DNA of 17,500 bases from Psychrobacter sp. GTDB taxonomy: Bacteria; Pseudomonadota; Gammaproteobacteria; Pseudomonadales; Moraxellaceae. The position numbers were made by a program, and so were the translations under genes. Below the pieces are notes generated by a model. It was not told the DNA's origin. It did not search any database and worked only from the letters and a program-made list of their open reading frames with translations. How positions within the stretch are numbered: the first letter of the stretch is position 1; the number at the start of each line of letters is the position of its first letter. Location: positions 1-17,500 of the forward strand of contig NZ_JAKDJE010000063.1 of assembly GCF_030454045.1 (NCBI RefSeq), read 5' to 3'. Below, piece after piece: positions 7,860 through 15,843 of this stretch.

Positions 7860-8163
7860 ATGCTTATTGATCGTTAGTTTACTAACACCTTGTTCATTAC
7901 CAATTCGTGTTTTTATGTAATCTATTGCATTCTGTCGTTCATTTGATGTCATTAATTTTTTTGCCATCTGCTTTTTCAAACCCATACGTTACTTACATTT
8001 ATTAACCGATTGTTGCGCATTTAATGAATAACTATAGGGTTTGCTTGGCTATACTAACGATGATGTTAACGAATATCGATACTCGCTCTAACAGAACAAT
8101 AAATACAGATATTTGTGACTTTAACTACGTTCTAAATAATGAATAAAATAACTGGAGATAATA
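7860..8163. other. AT-rich region upstream of sodC
   Basis: 304 bases with no gene visible. A weak promoter pairing, TTGTTG (8010-8015) with TATAGG (8033-8038) at 17 bases, and a separate -10-like TATACT (8050-8055) are candidates for sodC transcription. The sodC ribosome binding site GGAGA (8154-8158) is at the end. I see no repeat or clear operator. Confidence 0.4.
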
Positions 8164-8721
8164 ATGAATAAGACAATGCTTGCAAGTGCCCTACTATGCG
8201 GATCAGCGTTAGCCATGACTGGTTGCCAAACGGTAGAAAGCCAAATGCAAACAGGCAACCCTTTATCACAGCCTGCTTTAAAATCAACCATCAAAGCGGT
8301 GAGCGGTGATAAGAACGAAGTCGGACAGATGTTCCTGCGTCCTGTCGATGGCGGTGTACAAGTCTACGGTAAGCTCATGAATTTGCAGCCGGGCCAAACG
8401 GTTGCACTACATATTCATGAGACAGGTAGCTGTGCTGATATGGGTAAAGCGGCAGGCGGTCACTTCAATCCTGACAACAAACCACACTCTAATCCCGATG
8501 ACATGAATGGTCATGCAGGTGACCTACCTAACCTGACAGCCAATGAAGATGGTGTCGCTACTATCAACTATGTAAACAAAAAAATCACGGCTGATGAAGC
8601 AGGTAAGTATAGTGTGAATCGCCTAGCCTTTATCGTACATGCTGGCGCTGACGACTATACCAGCCAACCATCAGGCGCATCAGGCGACCGTGTTGCTTGC
8701 GGTATTATCGAGATGAACTAA
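8164..8721 (+). CDS. sodC: Lipoprotein Cu,Zn superoxide dismutase
   Basis: Dismutates superoxide in the periplasm, protecting against external or host-derived oxidants. The 185-residue precursor has a lipoprotein signal ending ALAMTGC, so C21 would be lipidated; S/Q-rich linker residues follow. All metal and structural residues are present: copper ligands H83, H85, H100 and H159, zinc ligands H108, H117 and D120 with H100 bridging, the disulfide pair C90 and C179, and the active-site arginine R176 in GDRVACGI. The Greek-key barrel covers about 40-185. The ATG at 8164 has GGAGA five bases upstream. It is monocistronic, ending at a terminator shared with topA. The lipobox implies membrane attachment. 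I infer the inner face of the outer membrane, as no Asp follows the cysteine. Confidence 0.95.
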   Translation: MNKTMLASALLCGSALAMTGCQTVESQMQTGNPLSQPALKSTIKAVSGDKNEVGQMFLRPVDGGVQVYGKLMNLQPGQTVALHIHETGSCADMGKAAGGHFNPDNKPHSNPDDMNGHAGDLPNLTANEDGVATINYVNKKITADEAGKYSVNRLAFIVHAGADDYTSQPSGASGDRVACGIIEMN

Positions 8722-8740
8722 TACTATATATATCAGCCAT

Positions 8741-8782
8741 AAAAAACCTCTTAACTATTGTATATGGTTAAGAGGTTTTTTT
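8741..8782. terminator. Bidirectional intrinsic terminator between sodC and topA
   Basis: Arms CCTCTTAAC (8747-8755) and GTTAAGAGG (8767-8775) are flanked by six A (8741-8746) and seven T (8776-8782). It can end sodC on the plus strand and topA on the minus strand, whose stop is 20 bases away. Confidence 0.9.
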
Positions 8783-8801
8783 ATGACCGGTAGAAAAGTA
8801 G

Positions 8802-11468
8802 TTACTCTTCTACCCACTCGCCTTTACGCCAGTACACACCCCAACGTGTGGCCTTGCCATTCTTCTCAGAGCCGATGTACTGCTCTTTTTTCTTACGTGA
8901 CCAACGTAATATAGTTGGGTTACCATCTGGATCTTCATCTGGTCCCTCAAACAGATATTGGAACTTGTCTTCCATTTTATCTTTTATTTCACGTAGCTCA
9001 GCGAGCTTGGGCGCACGAGTCTCACGCACCTTTGGAAATTTAGAAGCCGCTAAGAACATGCCAGCCGCCCCTTCACGCAAGATGAAGTAATCATCATGTT
9101 TGGTCGACTTGAGCTCTGGTAGATGAATAGGATCCATACGCGGCGGTGCTGCTTCGCCTGTTTTTAGCACCTTGCGGGTGTTATCGCATTTCTGACAAGC
9201 AAAATACGGACCAAAGCGACCTGTCTTTAGCTCCATCTGACCATCACACTTGTCACAGTCGATGGTTGGCGCATCTGAGCCTGGTACTTCAAACTTACCT
9301 TCTTCTAGAATATAACCGTCACAATCAGGGTTATTACCGCAGATGTGTAGCTTGAGACCACCATCGACGATATAACCATTCATCGCGGTGCCGCATTTCG
9401 GACAGCGTTTTTTCTCCATCAAATCTTTGACTTCTGCCGCTTCGTCATCACCTTCTGCATCATCTAAGTTGGCAAACGCTTCGACTGGCATTAGATTTTT
9501 GGTGCCTTTACAGCGCTCTTTCGGCGGCAAGTTATAGCCAGTACAGCCCAAGAATACGCCTGTTGAGCCTGTACGCAGCTGCATCGGACGATCGCAAATA
9601 TCGCAATGCACATCTGGCACATCGGTTGGATCATTCGGACGCATACCATCTTTGCCTTTGGCATGCTCAAGGGTGGTTTTGAACTCACCATAGAAATTAT
9701 CGAGCACGTCTTTCCAATCTTGCTCACCCTCGGCGACATGATCGAGCTTGTCCTCAAGCGCTGCAGTAAAGGTATAATCCATCAAGTCTGGGAAGCTGGC
9801 TGTCAATCTATCGGTGACGATATCGCCCATTTTTTCAGCAAATAGTCGCTTGTTCTCAAGCTTCACATAACCACGATCTTGAATGGTCGAGATAATTGAG
9901 GCATAAGTCGATGGACGACCGATACCTTTTTTCTCAAGCTCTTTGACTAGGCTTGCTTCAGTATAGCGAGGCGCAGGCTTAGTAAAGTGCTGACTTGGAT
10001 CAAGCTTATCTAAGTTTAATTTGTCGCCTTTTTTGACATCAGGCAGTAAGGTATCGTCAGTCTTAGCTGGTGGCATCACTTTTGTGTAGCCATCAAACAC
10101 CATGGTACGACCGCGTGCTTTTAGCTCGATATCGCTTGCACCGACAAACAGGTTCACTGATAGATATTTGGCAGGCAACATCTGACACGCCACAAACTGA
10201 CGCCAGATTAGCTCGTATAGACGTATGGCATCACGCTCAACGCCTTTTAGCTGCGTGGATTTCATGTTGACATTAGAAGGACGAATCGCTTCATGTGCTT
10301 CTTGTGCGCCTTGCTTATTGCCATAGAAATTTGGCTTTTCTGGTACGTATTTTGAGCCATAGCTGTCTTCAATATGACCACGGACAGCCGCGAGCGCATC
10401 ACCTGACAAGAACGTCGAGTCGGTACGCATATAAGTAATATGACCTGCTTCATACAGACGCTGCGCCAAAATCATGGTCTTTTTAACAGAAAATCCCAAG
10501 CGTGTACTAGCAGCCTGTTGCAAAGTCGAGGTAATAAAAGGCGCACTTGGACGTGACTGGGTTGGCTTCTCTTCACGCTCTTTAACGATAAAGTCACTCG
10601 CTTTGAGTATCTCTAAGACTTTATCGGTCTGCTCTTTATTGCCAAGCTTTAGCGATTTGCCGCCTTGCTTGATCGCCTCTAGACGTATACTGATTTGCTC
10701 AGCATCTGAGGCTTTTTTGGTTTTATCATGAGCGACATGTGTATCTGCATGAATCTGCCAATACTCTTCTGGAATAAAGGCGCGAATTTCATGCTCACGC
10801 TCAACAACCAAGCGCATAGCAACTGACTGCACACGGCCTGCTGATAGTCCGCGAGCAATCTTTTGCCATAATAGTGGCGATACCATAAAGCCAACGACAC
10901 GGTCCAAAAACCGACGAGCTTGCTGCGCGTTCACGCGGTCAATGTCTAATTTTGAAGGCTGCTTAAAGGCGCTTTGAATAGCTGACTTAGTAATCTCGTT
11001 AAAGACCACACGTTGATACTTGCTATCAGGCCCACCGATAACTTCTTTTAGATGCCAAGCGATCGCTTCCCCTTCTCTATCCATATCCGTTGCCAGATAG
11101 ATTTTGTCAGCGTCTTTGGCCAGTGCTTTGAGCTCTTTGATGACTTTTGTCTTATTTGGTAGTACTTCATAGACCGCCGCCCAGTCGTGTTCTGGATCTA
11201 CGCCCATACGGCGTACCAGTGCTTGCTGTGCTTTTTCTTCTTTTGTCAGGTTGTCATCTTTTTTGGTCGTGGTTGCTTTTTTTGCGCTTTTATTTGCACT
11301 AACTGGTAAATCACGGACATGACCGATGCTCGATCGTACGATAAAATCATCGCCAAGATATTTATTAATCGTTTTTGCCTTGGCTGGTGATTCTACAATC
11401 ACCAAAGACTTGCCCTTTGGGCTGTCAGCAGCTGATGCTGCGGTTTTTTTGGTTGTGGTTTTTGCCAT
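8802..11468 (-). CDS. topA: DNA topoisomerase I (type IA)
   Basis: Relaxes negatively supercoiled DNA by single-strand passage. Positions count from the ATG at 11468 (888 residues). The N-terminal Toprim domain has E26 in VESPAKAKT and the D128-M-D130-R-E132 acidic motif (ATDMDREGEA). The central domain has the DNA-linking tyrosine Y346 in GHITYMRTDST. Three four-cysteine zinc modules follow: C622/C625/C642/C653, C689/C692/C710/C716 and C738/C741/C758/C761. A basic-aromatic C-terminal domain ends in WGVYWRKGEW. An in-frame ATG at 11483 would add MVSSN, but neither start has a good ribosome binding site. I prefer MAKTTTKK because a TATACT -10-like element (minus strand, 11500-11505) would leave only about ten bases of leader before the longer start. 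The Lys/Ala-rich first 20 residues precede the usual KSLVIVESP strand. The gene is single and convergent with sodC. Confidence 0.97.
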   Translation of the reverse strand: MAKTTTKKTAASAADSPKGKSLVIVESPAKAKTINKYLGDDFIVRSSIGHVRDLPVSANKSAKKATTTKKDDNLTKEEKAQQALVRRMGVDPEHDWAAVYEVLPNKTKVIKELKALAKDADKIYLATDMDREGEAIAWHLKEVIGGPDSKYQRVVFNEITKSAIQSAFKQPSKLDIDRVNAQQARRFLDRVVGFMVSPLLWQKIARGLSAGRVQSVAMRLVVEREHEIRAFIPEEYWQIHADTHVAHDKTKKASDAEQISIRLEAIKQGGKSLKLGNKEQTDKVLEILKASDFIVKEREEKPTQSRPSAPFITSTLQQAASTRLGFSVKKTMILAQRLYEAGHITYMRTDSTFLSGDALAAVRGHIEDSYGSKYVPEKPNFYGNKQGAQEAHEAIRPSNVNMKSTQLKGVERDAIRLYELIWRQFVACQMLPAKYLSVNLFVGASDIELKARGRTMVFDGYTKVMPPAKTDDTLLPDVKKGDKLNLDKLDPSQHFTKPAPRYTEASLVKELEKKGIGRPSTYASIISTIQDRGYVKLENKRLFAEKMGDIVTDRLTASFPDLMDYTFTAALEDKLDHVAEGEQDWKDVLDNFYGEFKTTLEHAKGKDGMRPNDPTDVPDVHCDICDRPMQLRTGSTGVFLGCTGYNLPPKERCKGTKNLMPVEAFANLDDAEGDDEAAEVKDLMEKKRCPKCGTAMNGYIVDGGLKLHICGNNPDCDGYILEEGKFEVPGSDAPTIDCDKCDGQMELKTGRFGPYFACQKCDNTRKVLKTGEAAPPRMDPIHLPELKSTKHDDYFILREGAAGMFLAASKFPKVRETRAPKLAELREIKDKMEDKFQYLFEGPDEDPDGNPTILRWSRKKKEQYIGSEKNGKATRWGVYWRKGEWVEE

Positions 11469-11610
11469 ATTTGACGACACCATAATATAAGTGATTAAAA
11501 GTATAAGTAGATTGAAAGTAACATTACAGTCAGCAGCAGAGTAATTTATGGGTGCTGATGATCAGGGGTTGGCCATGATTCAGCGATTTATAGTAATAGT
11601 AGCTGCTGAT

Positions 11611-11638
11611 AAAAAAGGTTATAAAACAAATTATAACC
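11611..11638 (-). terminator. Probable intrinsic terminator (minus strand)
   Basis: Perfect inverted repeat GGTTATAA (11617-11624) and TTATAACC (11631-11638) with a six-base loop. On the minus strand it is followed by six T (complement of 11611-11616), which fits a terminator for the leftward gene ending at 11762, about 120 bases downstream of its stop. The stem is AT-rich and therefore weak; an operator is the alternative. Confidence 0.5.
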
Positions 11639-11761
11639 ATAAAATAAAGATATAGTTATAAAGACGTTACACTGCTAAGCGTTAAACTGTCAACTTTAAA
11701 TAAATTGAATGTGAAAAACTACTTGCATATCGCCCTTTAATGGAGACAAAAAAGCGCTTTA

Positions 11762-12364
11762 CTAGCCTTTCACGTCTTTTTGTATTTGTATCGCCCATTT
11801 CTCAAGATTGGCTTTGAGCACTAACAGATCTGCCTCAATCCGTTGCTGATGATACGTGGGATTAGAGTTTGGGCGCACGTAAGCAATGTCTTCCCAATAG
11901 ATGATAATGCTATTGGCCTTAGTCATCAGCCCTTTGACAAACGGCTCGATACTCACTGGCAGCTCTAATGGCGCTTTGTCCAAGCTAAAATTGGTCTTCT
12001 TGACCGCTGGATTATTACTAACCTGACTTGAACGAATGGCACTAGGAATAGTCAGTATCTTGTCATCGACACTGGTATCAACAAAACTGCTGTCTGATCG
12101 CCATTGTCCATCAATCACTTGGTAGCGTGTGTGCGGCAGTTTGGTCTCTTCTAATATCAGACAATACTGCCCAAGCATCCCGCGACCATATTCATTATCA
12201 CGGCCTTTGATCCAATCAGGACAAGCAACCAGCTTTGGGTTAAGCTGCAAACGACGCGCAGTCATACGCAGCTTGTCTAAACGCTGGTCGATACCGTTCG
12301 GTTTGAGCGCCATCATACTCCCTAATACAAATAGTACAATGATGACGACAATCAATGTTCCCAT
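11762..12364 (-). CDS. Membrane-anchored protein of unknown function
   Basis: A 200-residue protein without a family I can name. The first 18 residues, MGTLIVVIIVLFVLGSMM, form one uncleaved transmembrane anchor. A basic juxtamembrane segment follows (LDKLRMTARRLQL, about 29-41), then a soluble region with VACPDWIKGR (46-55) and GQYCLILEE (65-73). A C-terminal helix (about 171-198) is rich in Gln and Lys. The positive residues after the anchor argue for the bulk lying in the cytoplasm. Two cysteines (C48, C68) might pair or bind something, but no known motif is present. No strong ribosome binding site precedes the ATG. It is leftward and separated from topA by about 290 bases that include a probable terminator, so it is probably transcribed alone. 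Confidence 0.75.
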   Translation of the reverse strand: MGTLIVVIIVLFVLGSMMALKPNGIDQRLDKLRMTARRLQLNPKLVACPDWIKGRDNEYGRGMLGQYCLILEETKLPHTRYQVIDGQWRSDSSFVDTSVDDKILTIPSAIRSSQVSNNPAVKKTNFSLDKAPLELPVSIEPFVKGLMTKANSIIIYWEDIAYVRPNSNPTYHQQRIEADLLVLKANLEKWAIQIQKDVKG

Positions 12365-12764
12365 GGTGCTCTGGCCTTTTGACTAAAAAATAATGCTAAA
12401 CAAGCTAAGAACAATTGCTGCGGTTGTTGATAGCTGCTGTCTGTGCTCAAAGTAAAAATAATGGCTGTATGAACAGCTATCATATAAATAGTTCATTTGA
12501 ACTGGCTACTACTCACATGACAGATAACGATATAGCAAAGCTTATAATGAGCTCGAACCTACAAAAATCAAGCACTACCACGCAAACTTGACGCATTCAG
12601 TGGCTATAGCTCTCACGACAAACCTTTTATATATACTGTTAAATCATACGGTTAGCGTGCATAATAAGACAGATCATAACCACAGACAAAAAGCCAATAC
12701 AAAAAGTGATCGGCGTAAAAAAGTGCTATGATAAACCATAATTTTAAACGTGCGCAGGTTTATT
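12365..12764. other. Gap between divergent unknown gene and DUF2799 lipoprotein
   Basis: 400 bases with no convincing gene. A hairpin ATGGCTGT (12461-12468) with ACAGCTAT (12473-12480, one G-T pair) lacks a T tract. A short palindrome GTTCA-TT-TGAAC lies at 12491-12502. Near the right end sits the promoter of the lipoprotein gene. The remainder is AT-rich sequence in which I see nothing further. Confidence 0.4.
12724..12732 (+). promoter_or_regulatory. Extended -10 promoter of the DUF2799 lipoprotein gene
   Basis: TGCTATGAT is an extended -10 element close to consensus. It would start transcription near 12739 and give a 26-base leader containing the CAGG ribosome binding site at 12755-12758. 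No clear -35 is present. Confidence 0.45.
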
Positions 12765-13298
12765 ATGAGTTATCGTATTAAGTCAAACTCATCAAGCGTT
12801 GATAATACTCACAAACTGACCGCTACACTCGTGAGTAAAGCTGGCATAAGCGTATCCTTACTAGGTGCGCTCGTGCTGACCCTATCAGGCTGTGCCACCA
12901 CTCAGAGCCTGACCCCGCAGCAATGTCAGAGCAGTAATTGGCAAGATGTCGGTTATGCTGATGGTCTGCAAGGGCGTTCAGGTGCTTATTTTGGTAACTA
13001 TACCAATAGCTGCGCCAGTGTTGGCGGCGCAAATCCCAATCGCATACAGTGGGAGCAAGGACGGCAGCAAGGTCTCAAAAACTACTGCACCGAGTTGAAT
13101 GCCTACAAACTTGGTCGTGAGGGCTATGATTGGCAGCCTGTGTGTCCATTAGAAGGTATTGAGAAACTAGAAGAGGCCTACTCTCAAGGACGTTATTATT
13201 ATATTCGTCAGCGCGATTTGGACTATCTGCGCGCGCCTTATCCATTCGGCTACGGACATTTAGGCTTTGGCTATCGTCCATTTGGGTATGGATGGTAA
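12765..13298 (+). CDS. DUF2799 family lipoprotein
   Basis: A 177-residue predicted lipoprotein of unknown function. The signal ends in LTLSGC, so C43 would be lipidated; the n-region before the hydrophobic stretch (28-41) is unusually long. The mature part follows the DUF2799 pattern of spaced Cys, Trp and Gly: NWQDVGYADGLQG (58-70), a cysteine at 83, WEQGRQQGLKNYC (96-108), LGREGYDWQPVCP (116-128) and AYSQGR (138-143). Mature cysteines are 54, 83, 108 and 127, two possible disulfides. The C-terminus is an aromatic-glycine tail (PYPFGYGHLGFGYRPFGYGW, 158-177) beyond the usual domain. I chose the ATG at 12765 because AGG (12756-12758) lies six bases upstream; a GTG at 12750 is in frame but lacks a site. 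It is divergent from the unknown membrane protein and convergent with the tonB operon. Confidence 0.85.
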   Translation: MSYRIKSNSSSVDNTHKLTATLVSKAGISVSLLGALVLTLSGCATTQSLTPQQCQSSNWQDVGYADGLQGRSGAYFGNYTNSCASVGGANPNRIQWEQGRQQGLKNYCTELNAYKLGREGYDWQPVCPLEGIEKLEEAYSQGRYYYIRQRDLDYLRAPYPFGYGHLGFGYRPFGYGW

Positions 13299-13349
13299 AA
13301 ATAAAACCTCAGTACTCACTCAAGTTAAGGTTTGAGTCGCCACTGAGGT
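13297..13349 (-). terminator. Terminator of the tonB-exbB-exbD operon
   Basis: On the minus strand an 8-bp outer stem ACCTCAGT (complement of 13342-13349) and ACTGAGGT (complement of 13306-13313) encloses a second stem (13318-13323 with 13332-13337). It runs into a T-rich tract (complement of 13297-13305). It lies about 155 bases past the exbD stop, and its T tract overlaps the stop codon of the convergent lipoprotein gene. On the plus strand no T tract follows, so it serves the leftward operon. Confidence 0.65.
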
Positions 13350-13478
13350 CGGAGAGATCTTATTATTTTAATCGTTCTTATTATTATCATGACAATCGTG
13401 TTGCTGATCGGCTTGCTCATTTATTTCGCTGACTTTTTGCTATAGCTGATTTTTTGTGATCAGTGATAATCATTGCTG

Positions 13479-13510
13479 ATTACCACTCCTATTCATTACC
13501 GCTCCTATTC
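13479..13510. repeat. Tandem 16-bp duplication over the exbD stop codon
   Basis: ATTACCACTCCTATTC (13479-13494) is followed directly by ATTACCGCTCCTATTC (13495-13510), differing at one base. The unit includes the last codons and stop of exbD, so a copy of the reading-frame end (NE plus stop) is repeated just downstream. It looks like a recent slippage duplication. Confidence 0.8.
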
Positions 13511-13906
13511 ATTGACAAAGGCAATCTTGGTGAGCCCTGCCTGACTTGCCGCTGCCAACACTTGAGCGACCGTGTCATACTTGCCGTCTTTATCTGCGCG
13601 CAGTTGTACGGAAGGGTCTTTACCCATTGCCCCTTGTTCTTGCAGACGCGCTTCTAGCTCCTCCATACTGATGGGATCACTGTCCCAAAATATACCCGCA
13701 TCTTTATCAATGCTAATTTGAATGGCTTCTGGCGGCGTCTGATTGACCTCAGCACTGGTCTTTGGCAAATCTAAAGGCACCGTTGGGTTCAATACCGTCG
13801 CCGTCAATAAAAAGATAATCATCAATACCAGCATGATATCGATAAGCGGAATGAGGTTCATCTCATCCATACTTCGTACGTCATCATCACCCAGTTGAAA
13901 TGCCAT
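13505..13906 (-). CDS. exbD: Biopolymer transport protein ExbD
   Basis: Inner-membrane subunit of the proton-driven ExbB-ExbD motor that energises TonB. The 133 residues have a short cytoplasmic N-terminus, one transmembrane helix (about 17-37) with the protonatable D23 in LIPLIDIMLVLMIIFLL (corresponding to E. coli D25), and a periplasmic ExbD/TolR domain ending KIAFVNE. I chose the ATG at 13906 (MAFQLGDDDV); a TTG four codons earlier is in frame, but GAGA lies better placed for the ATG. It is the last gene of a leftward operon, 51 bases after exbB. TolR is the alternative, but the adjacent tonB and Fur-type control favour ExbD. Confidence 0.93.
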   Translation of the reverse strand: MAFQLGDDDVRSMDEMNLIPLIDIMLVLMIIFLLTATVLNPTVPLDLPKTSAEVNQTPPEAIQISIDKDAGIFWDSDPISMEELEARLQEQGAMGKDPSVQLRADKDGKYDTVAQVLAAASQAGLTKIAFVNE

Positions 13907-13957
13907 AATTATTCTCAATACTTGTGTTTGTTGTCATGCCAAAGGTATAGATTTTCG

Positions 13958-14653
13958 CTATTCAGTCACAGAGCCACTGTACTGATTCCTTTGCTGAGTC
14001 TCTACTGCCGCATCAATGGTGTTTGGAGGACTGGCTTTTGTGGTCTGTACCGATGCTGCACTGGTGGGCTGATTGATCGATGAGGGCGTAGTATCTCTTG
14101 GCTCAGCGACCCCTGCCAGCAAGTCATGCGATCTATCGTTGGCTTGATACATCACGCGGCGATTGATACGTACTGCTAGGTTATAAAACACCACGGCTGG
14201 AATAGCCACAGCAATACCCAATCCCGTCATAATCAGCGCTTCACCAACGGGGCCTGCCACTTGTCCCAATCCTGCCTGTCCACTCATACCAATATTATGT
14301 AATGCATGAAAGATACCCCACACCGTCCCGAACAAGCCAATAAATGGCGCGATGGCGGCTGTCGTGCCAAGAACAGGTAAACCGCGCTCGCTGGCAAAAC
14401 GATATCGCCCTATATGCTTGAGCAAGGTTTGCTCAGTCACCAGACGGCGAGTGGTGGCATCAGAACCAACCAAATCCGCCTGATGCGCTTGTAGCTGTTG
14501 GCTCAAGTCATCTGCCACGCTATTTGCCAGCTTACGGCTTTGCAGCACACGCACGATACCCGTCACCCAAGAGAGAACAGATAACGCAAGTAACAAAAAG
14601 AACAATGTTTTTGTCACCATGTCGCTGATTTGCCAGTATTGCATAAAGTCCAT
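13958..14653 (-). CDS. exbB: TonB-system proton channel ExbB
   Basis: MotA/TolQ/ExbB-family inner-membrane protein forming the proton-conducting ring around ExbD. The 231 residues have three transmembrane helices: about 14-36, 100-119 (APFIGLFGTVWGIFHAL) and 136-158. E138 in GPVGEALIMTGLGIAVAIP corresponds to the conserved E176 region of E. coli ExbB. After the third helix, residues about 183-231 form a Ser/Thr/Gln-rich, low-complexity cytoplasmic tail that typical ExbB proteins lack or keep short. The start has an AGGAG ribosome binding site seven bases upstream (minus strand, 14661-14665). It lies 108 bases after tonB in the same direction, with no terminator between them, so cotranscription is likely. 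Confidence 0.93.
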   Translation of the reverse strand: MDFMQYWQISDMVTKTLFFLLLALSVLSWVTGIVRVLQSRKLANSVADDLSQQLQAHQADLVGSDATTRRLVTEQTLLKHIGRYRFASERGLPVLGTTAAIAPFIGLFGTVWGIFHALHNIGMSGQAGLGQVAGPVGEALIMTGLGIAVAIPAVVFYNLAVRINRRVMYQANDRSHDLLAGVAEPRDTTPSSINQPTSAASVQTTKASPPNTIDAAVETQQRNQYSGSVTE

Positions 14654-14761
14654 GTCAGACTCCTTAATGTCTTATGTCATCACATGCTACTGAGGTGAGT
14701 ATCATGCCCGTTCTTATTATGAAAGATTGTTGATAAATATGTTGTTATAAAATATGAACCA

Positions 14762-15775
14762 TCAAGGAACCGTATAGCTGATCGGCAGGGTCACATTGCC
14801 CACCACAGGGACGCCATTATTATTAGTGAATGGTTTAAATTTACCAGAACGTACTTGGCGCTGTGCCTCTTTATCTAACACCGGATTGCCTGAGGACTTT
14901 GCTAAGCTTACGCTATCGATTCCGCCCTGCTTATTGACGCGCAGCGATAGTACTACATTGAACGTATCGCCAGAACGCGCTCTACGGGCGGCACGCTTAG
15001 GAAAACTAAACCGTGGCGCAGATGCCCAGTCGGCATTGGTCGCTGTAAAATTCTGCGGCGTGTTACTGGCGGCCGCGGCTTTGGCTTGCGCAGCCGCTTC
15101 TGCTGCCTCTTGAGCGGCTTTTGCTTGGGCCTCTCTGGCAGCTTGGGCCTCTCTGGCAGCTTTGGCTTCTGCGGCTCTTTTGGCCTCTTGCGCCGCTTTA
15201 GCCTCAGCTTCTTGGCGCGCTTTAGCCTCAGCTTCTTGAGCTGCTTTTTTGGCTTGGGCAGCGGCTTCTCTGCGCTGCTCATCAGCCGCTGATGTATCGG
15301 CCTTGGGTTGTGGTTGTGTCTGCTTTAAATCAGGTACTTGCCTGCTATCAGGAGAGGTTTTTTGTGATTTAATAATCGGCGGCGTTTCAGATACTTTTTT
15401 CACCACAGGCTTCGCTGGCTCTATCGGTGTATCAATCGTCTTTTTGGGTGGCGTCTCAGTACGCTTTTTGGGTAGCGCGGCTTTCGGCTGTTGCACAGGC
15501 TTAGCCTGCGGCTCAGGTTGCACTTCTTTTTTGACAGTGACTTTCTTGACCTGCTGAACCGGTTCTTTCGTTTCTACTTTCGCTACTGCATTATTAGCAG
15601 GTAACGTCACAAACTCTATTTCGACAGGCGTGATATTTTCTTTTGGCGCAGGCTGTGGTTTGGGCGTTTTGATCAACACCAAGGCGACTGCGGTGAGTAC
15701 ATGCAGCCCTACTACTACGAGAAGAGATAGCAGTATCAATCTGGTTGGTGGTGTCTCTAAATCCGTTGAACTCAT
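14762..15775 (-). CDS. tonB: TonB energy-transducing protein with a TolA-like spacer
   Basis: Transmits proton-motive energy from ExbB-ExbD to TonB-dependent outer-membrane receptors. The 337 residues comprise a short cytoplasmic N-terminus, a signal anchor (about 13-35) containing H25, and a Pro/Lys-rich region (about 37-160) with PKPQP and EPQAKP motifs. An Ala/Glu/Lys/Arg-rich segment (about 166-236) resembles the TolA helical domain. The TonB C-terminal domain (about 252-337) has FPKRAARR, FNVVLSLRVNKQGGIDSVSL and LPISYTV. E. coli TonB is about 240 residues, so the excess is the Ala-rich spacer. TolA is excluded by the TonB-type C-terminus and the exbBD neighbours. The first operon gene lies behind a Fur-overlapped promoter. 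An AGG (minus strand, 15781-15783) lies five bases before the start. Confidence 0.93.
   Translation of the reverse strand: MSSTDLETPPTRLILLSLLVVVGLHVLTAVALVLIKTPKPQPAPKENITPVEIEFVTLPANNAVAKVETKEPVQQVKKVTVKKEVQPEPQAKPVQQPKAALPKKRTETPPKKTIDTPIEPAKPVVKKVSETPPIIKSQKTSPDSRQVPDLKQTQPQPKADTSAADEQRREAAAQAKKAAQEAEAKARQEAEAKAAQEAKRAAEAKAAREAQAAREAQAKAAQEAAEAAAQAKAAAASNTPQNFTATNADWASAPRFSFPKRAARRARSGDTFNVVLSLRVNKQGGIDSVSLAKSSGNPVLDKEAQRQVRSGKFKPFTNNNGVPVVGNVTLPISYTVP
15123..15238. repeat. Two in-frame direct repeats inside tonB
   Basis: An 18-bp unit GCTTGGGCCTCTCTGGCA is perfectly tandem at 15123-15140 and 15141-15158. A 20-bp unit GCTTTAGCCTCAGCTTCTTG occurs at 15195-15214 and 15219-15238, a 24-base period. 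Both periods are multiples of three and encode Ala/Glu/Arg-rich spacer residues, so gain or loss of units would change spacer length without breaking the frame. Confidence 0.85.
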
Positions 15776-15814
15776 AACAGCCTAATGTTTATTATCCGAG
15801 GTGGAATGGCGTTG

Positions 15815-15843
15815 ATAATAATGCAAACGATAACTATTATCAA
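15815..15843 (-). promoter_or_regulatory. tonB operon promoter
   Basis: On the minus strand TTGATA (complement of 15838-15843), a 17-base spacer and TATTAT (complement of 15815-15820) form a strong sigma-70 promoter. Transcription would begin near 15808, about 33 bases before the tonB start codon. Confidence 0.7.
15828..15842. promoter_or_regulatory. Fur box in the tonB promoter
   Basis: CGATAAC-T-ATTATCA matches 12 of 14 positions of the 7-1-7 Fur consensus (TGATAAT-n-ATTATCA). It covers the -35 element and spacer of the tonB promoter, the expected place for iron-dependent repression. A further perfect half site, TGATAAT (15813-15819), lies over the -10. Confidence 0.75.

Noticed and set aside
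12461..12480. Hairpin in the gap before the DUF2799 gene as a terminator
   Set aside because: No T tract on either strand and no gene ending nearby.
13464..13478. Fur-like sequence TGATAAT-C-ATTGCTG downstream of exbD
   Set aside because: Only 10 of 14 positions match and it lies at the 3' end of the operon, where no promoter is needed.
14796..15557. Several plus-strand frames rich in Gly, Ser, Cys and Leu across tonB
   Set aside because: They are antisense shadows of the Ala/Glu/Lys-rich tonB coding sequence and have no start signals of their own.
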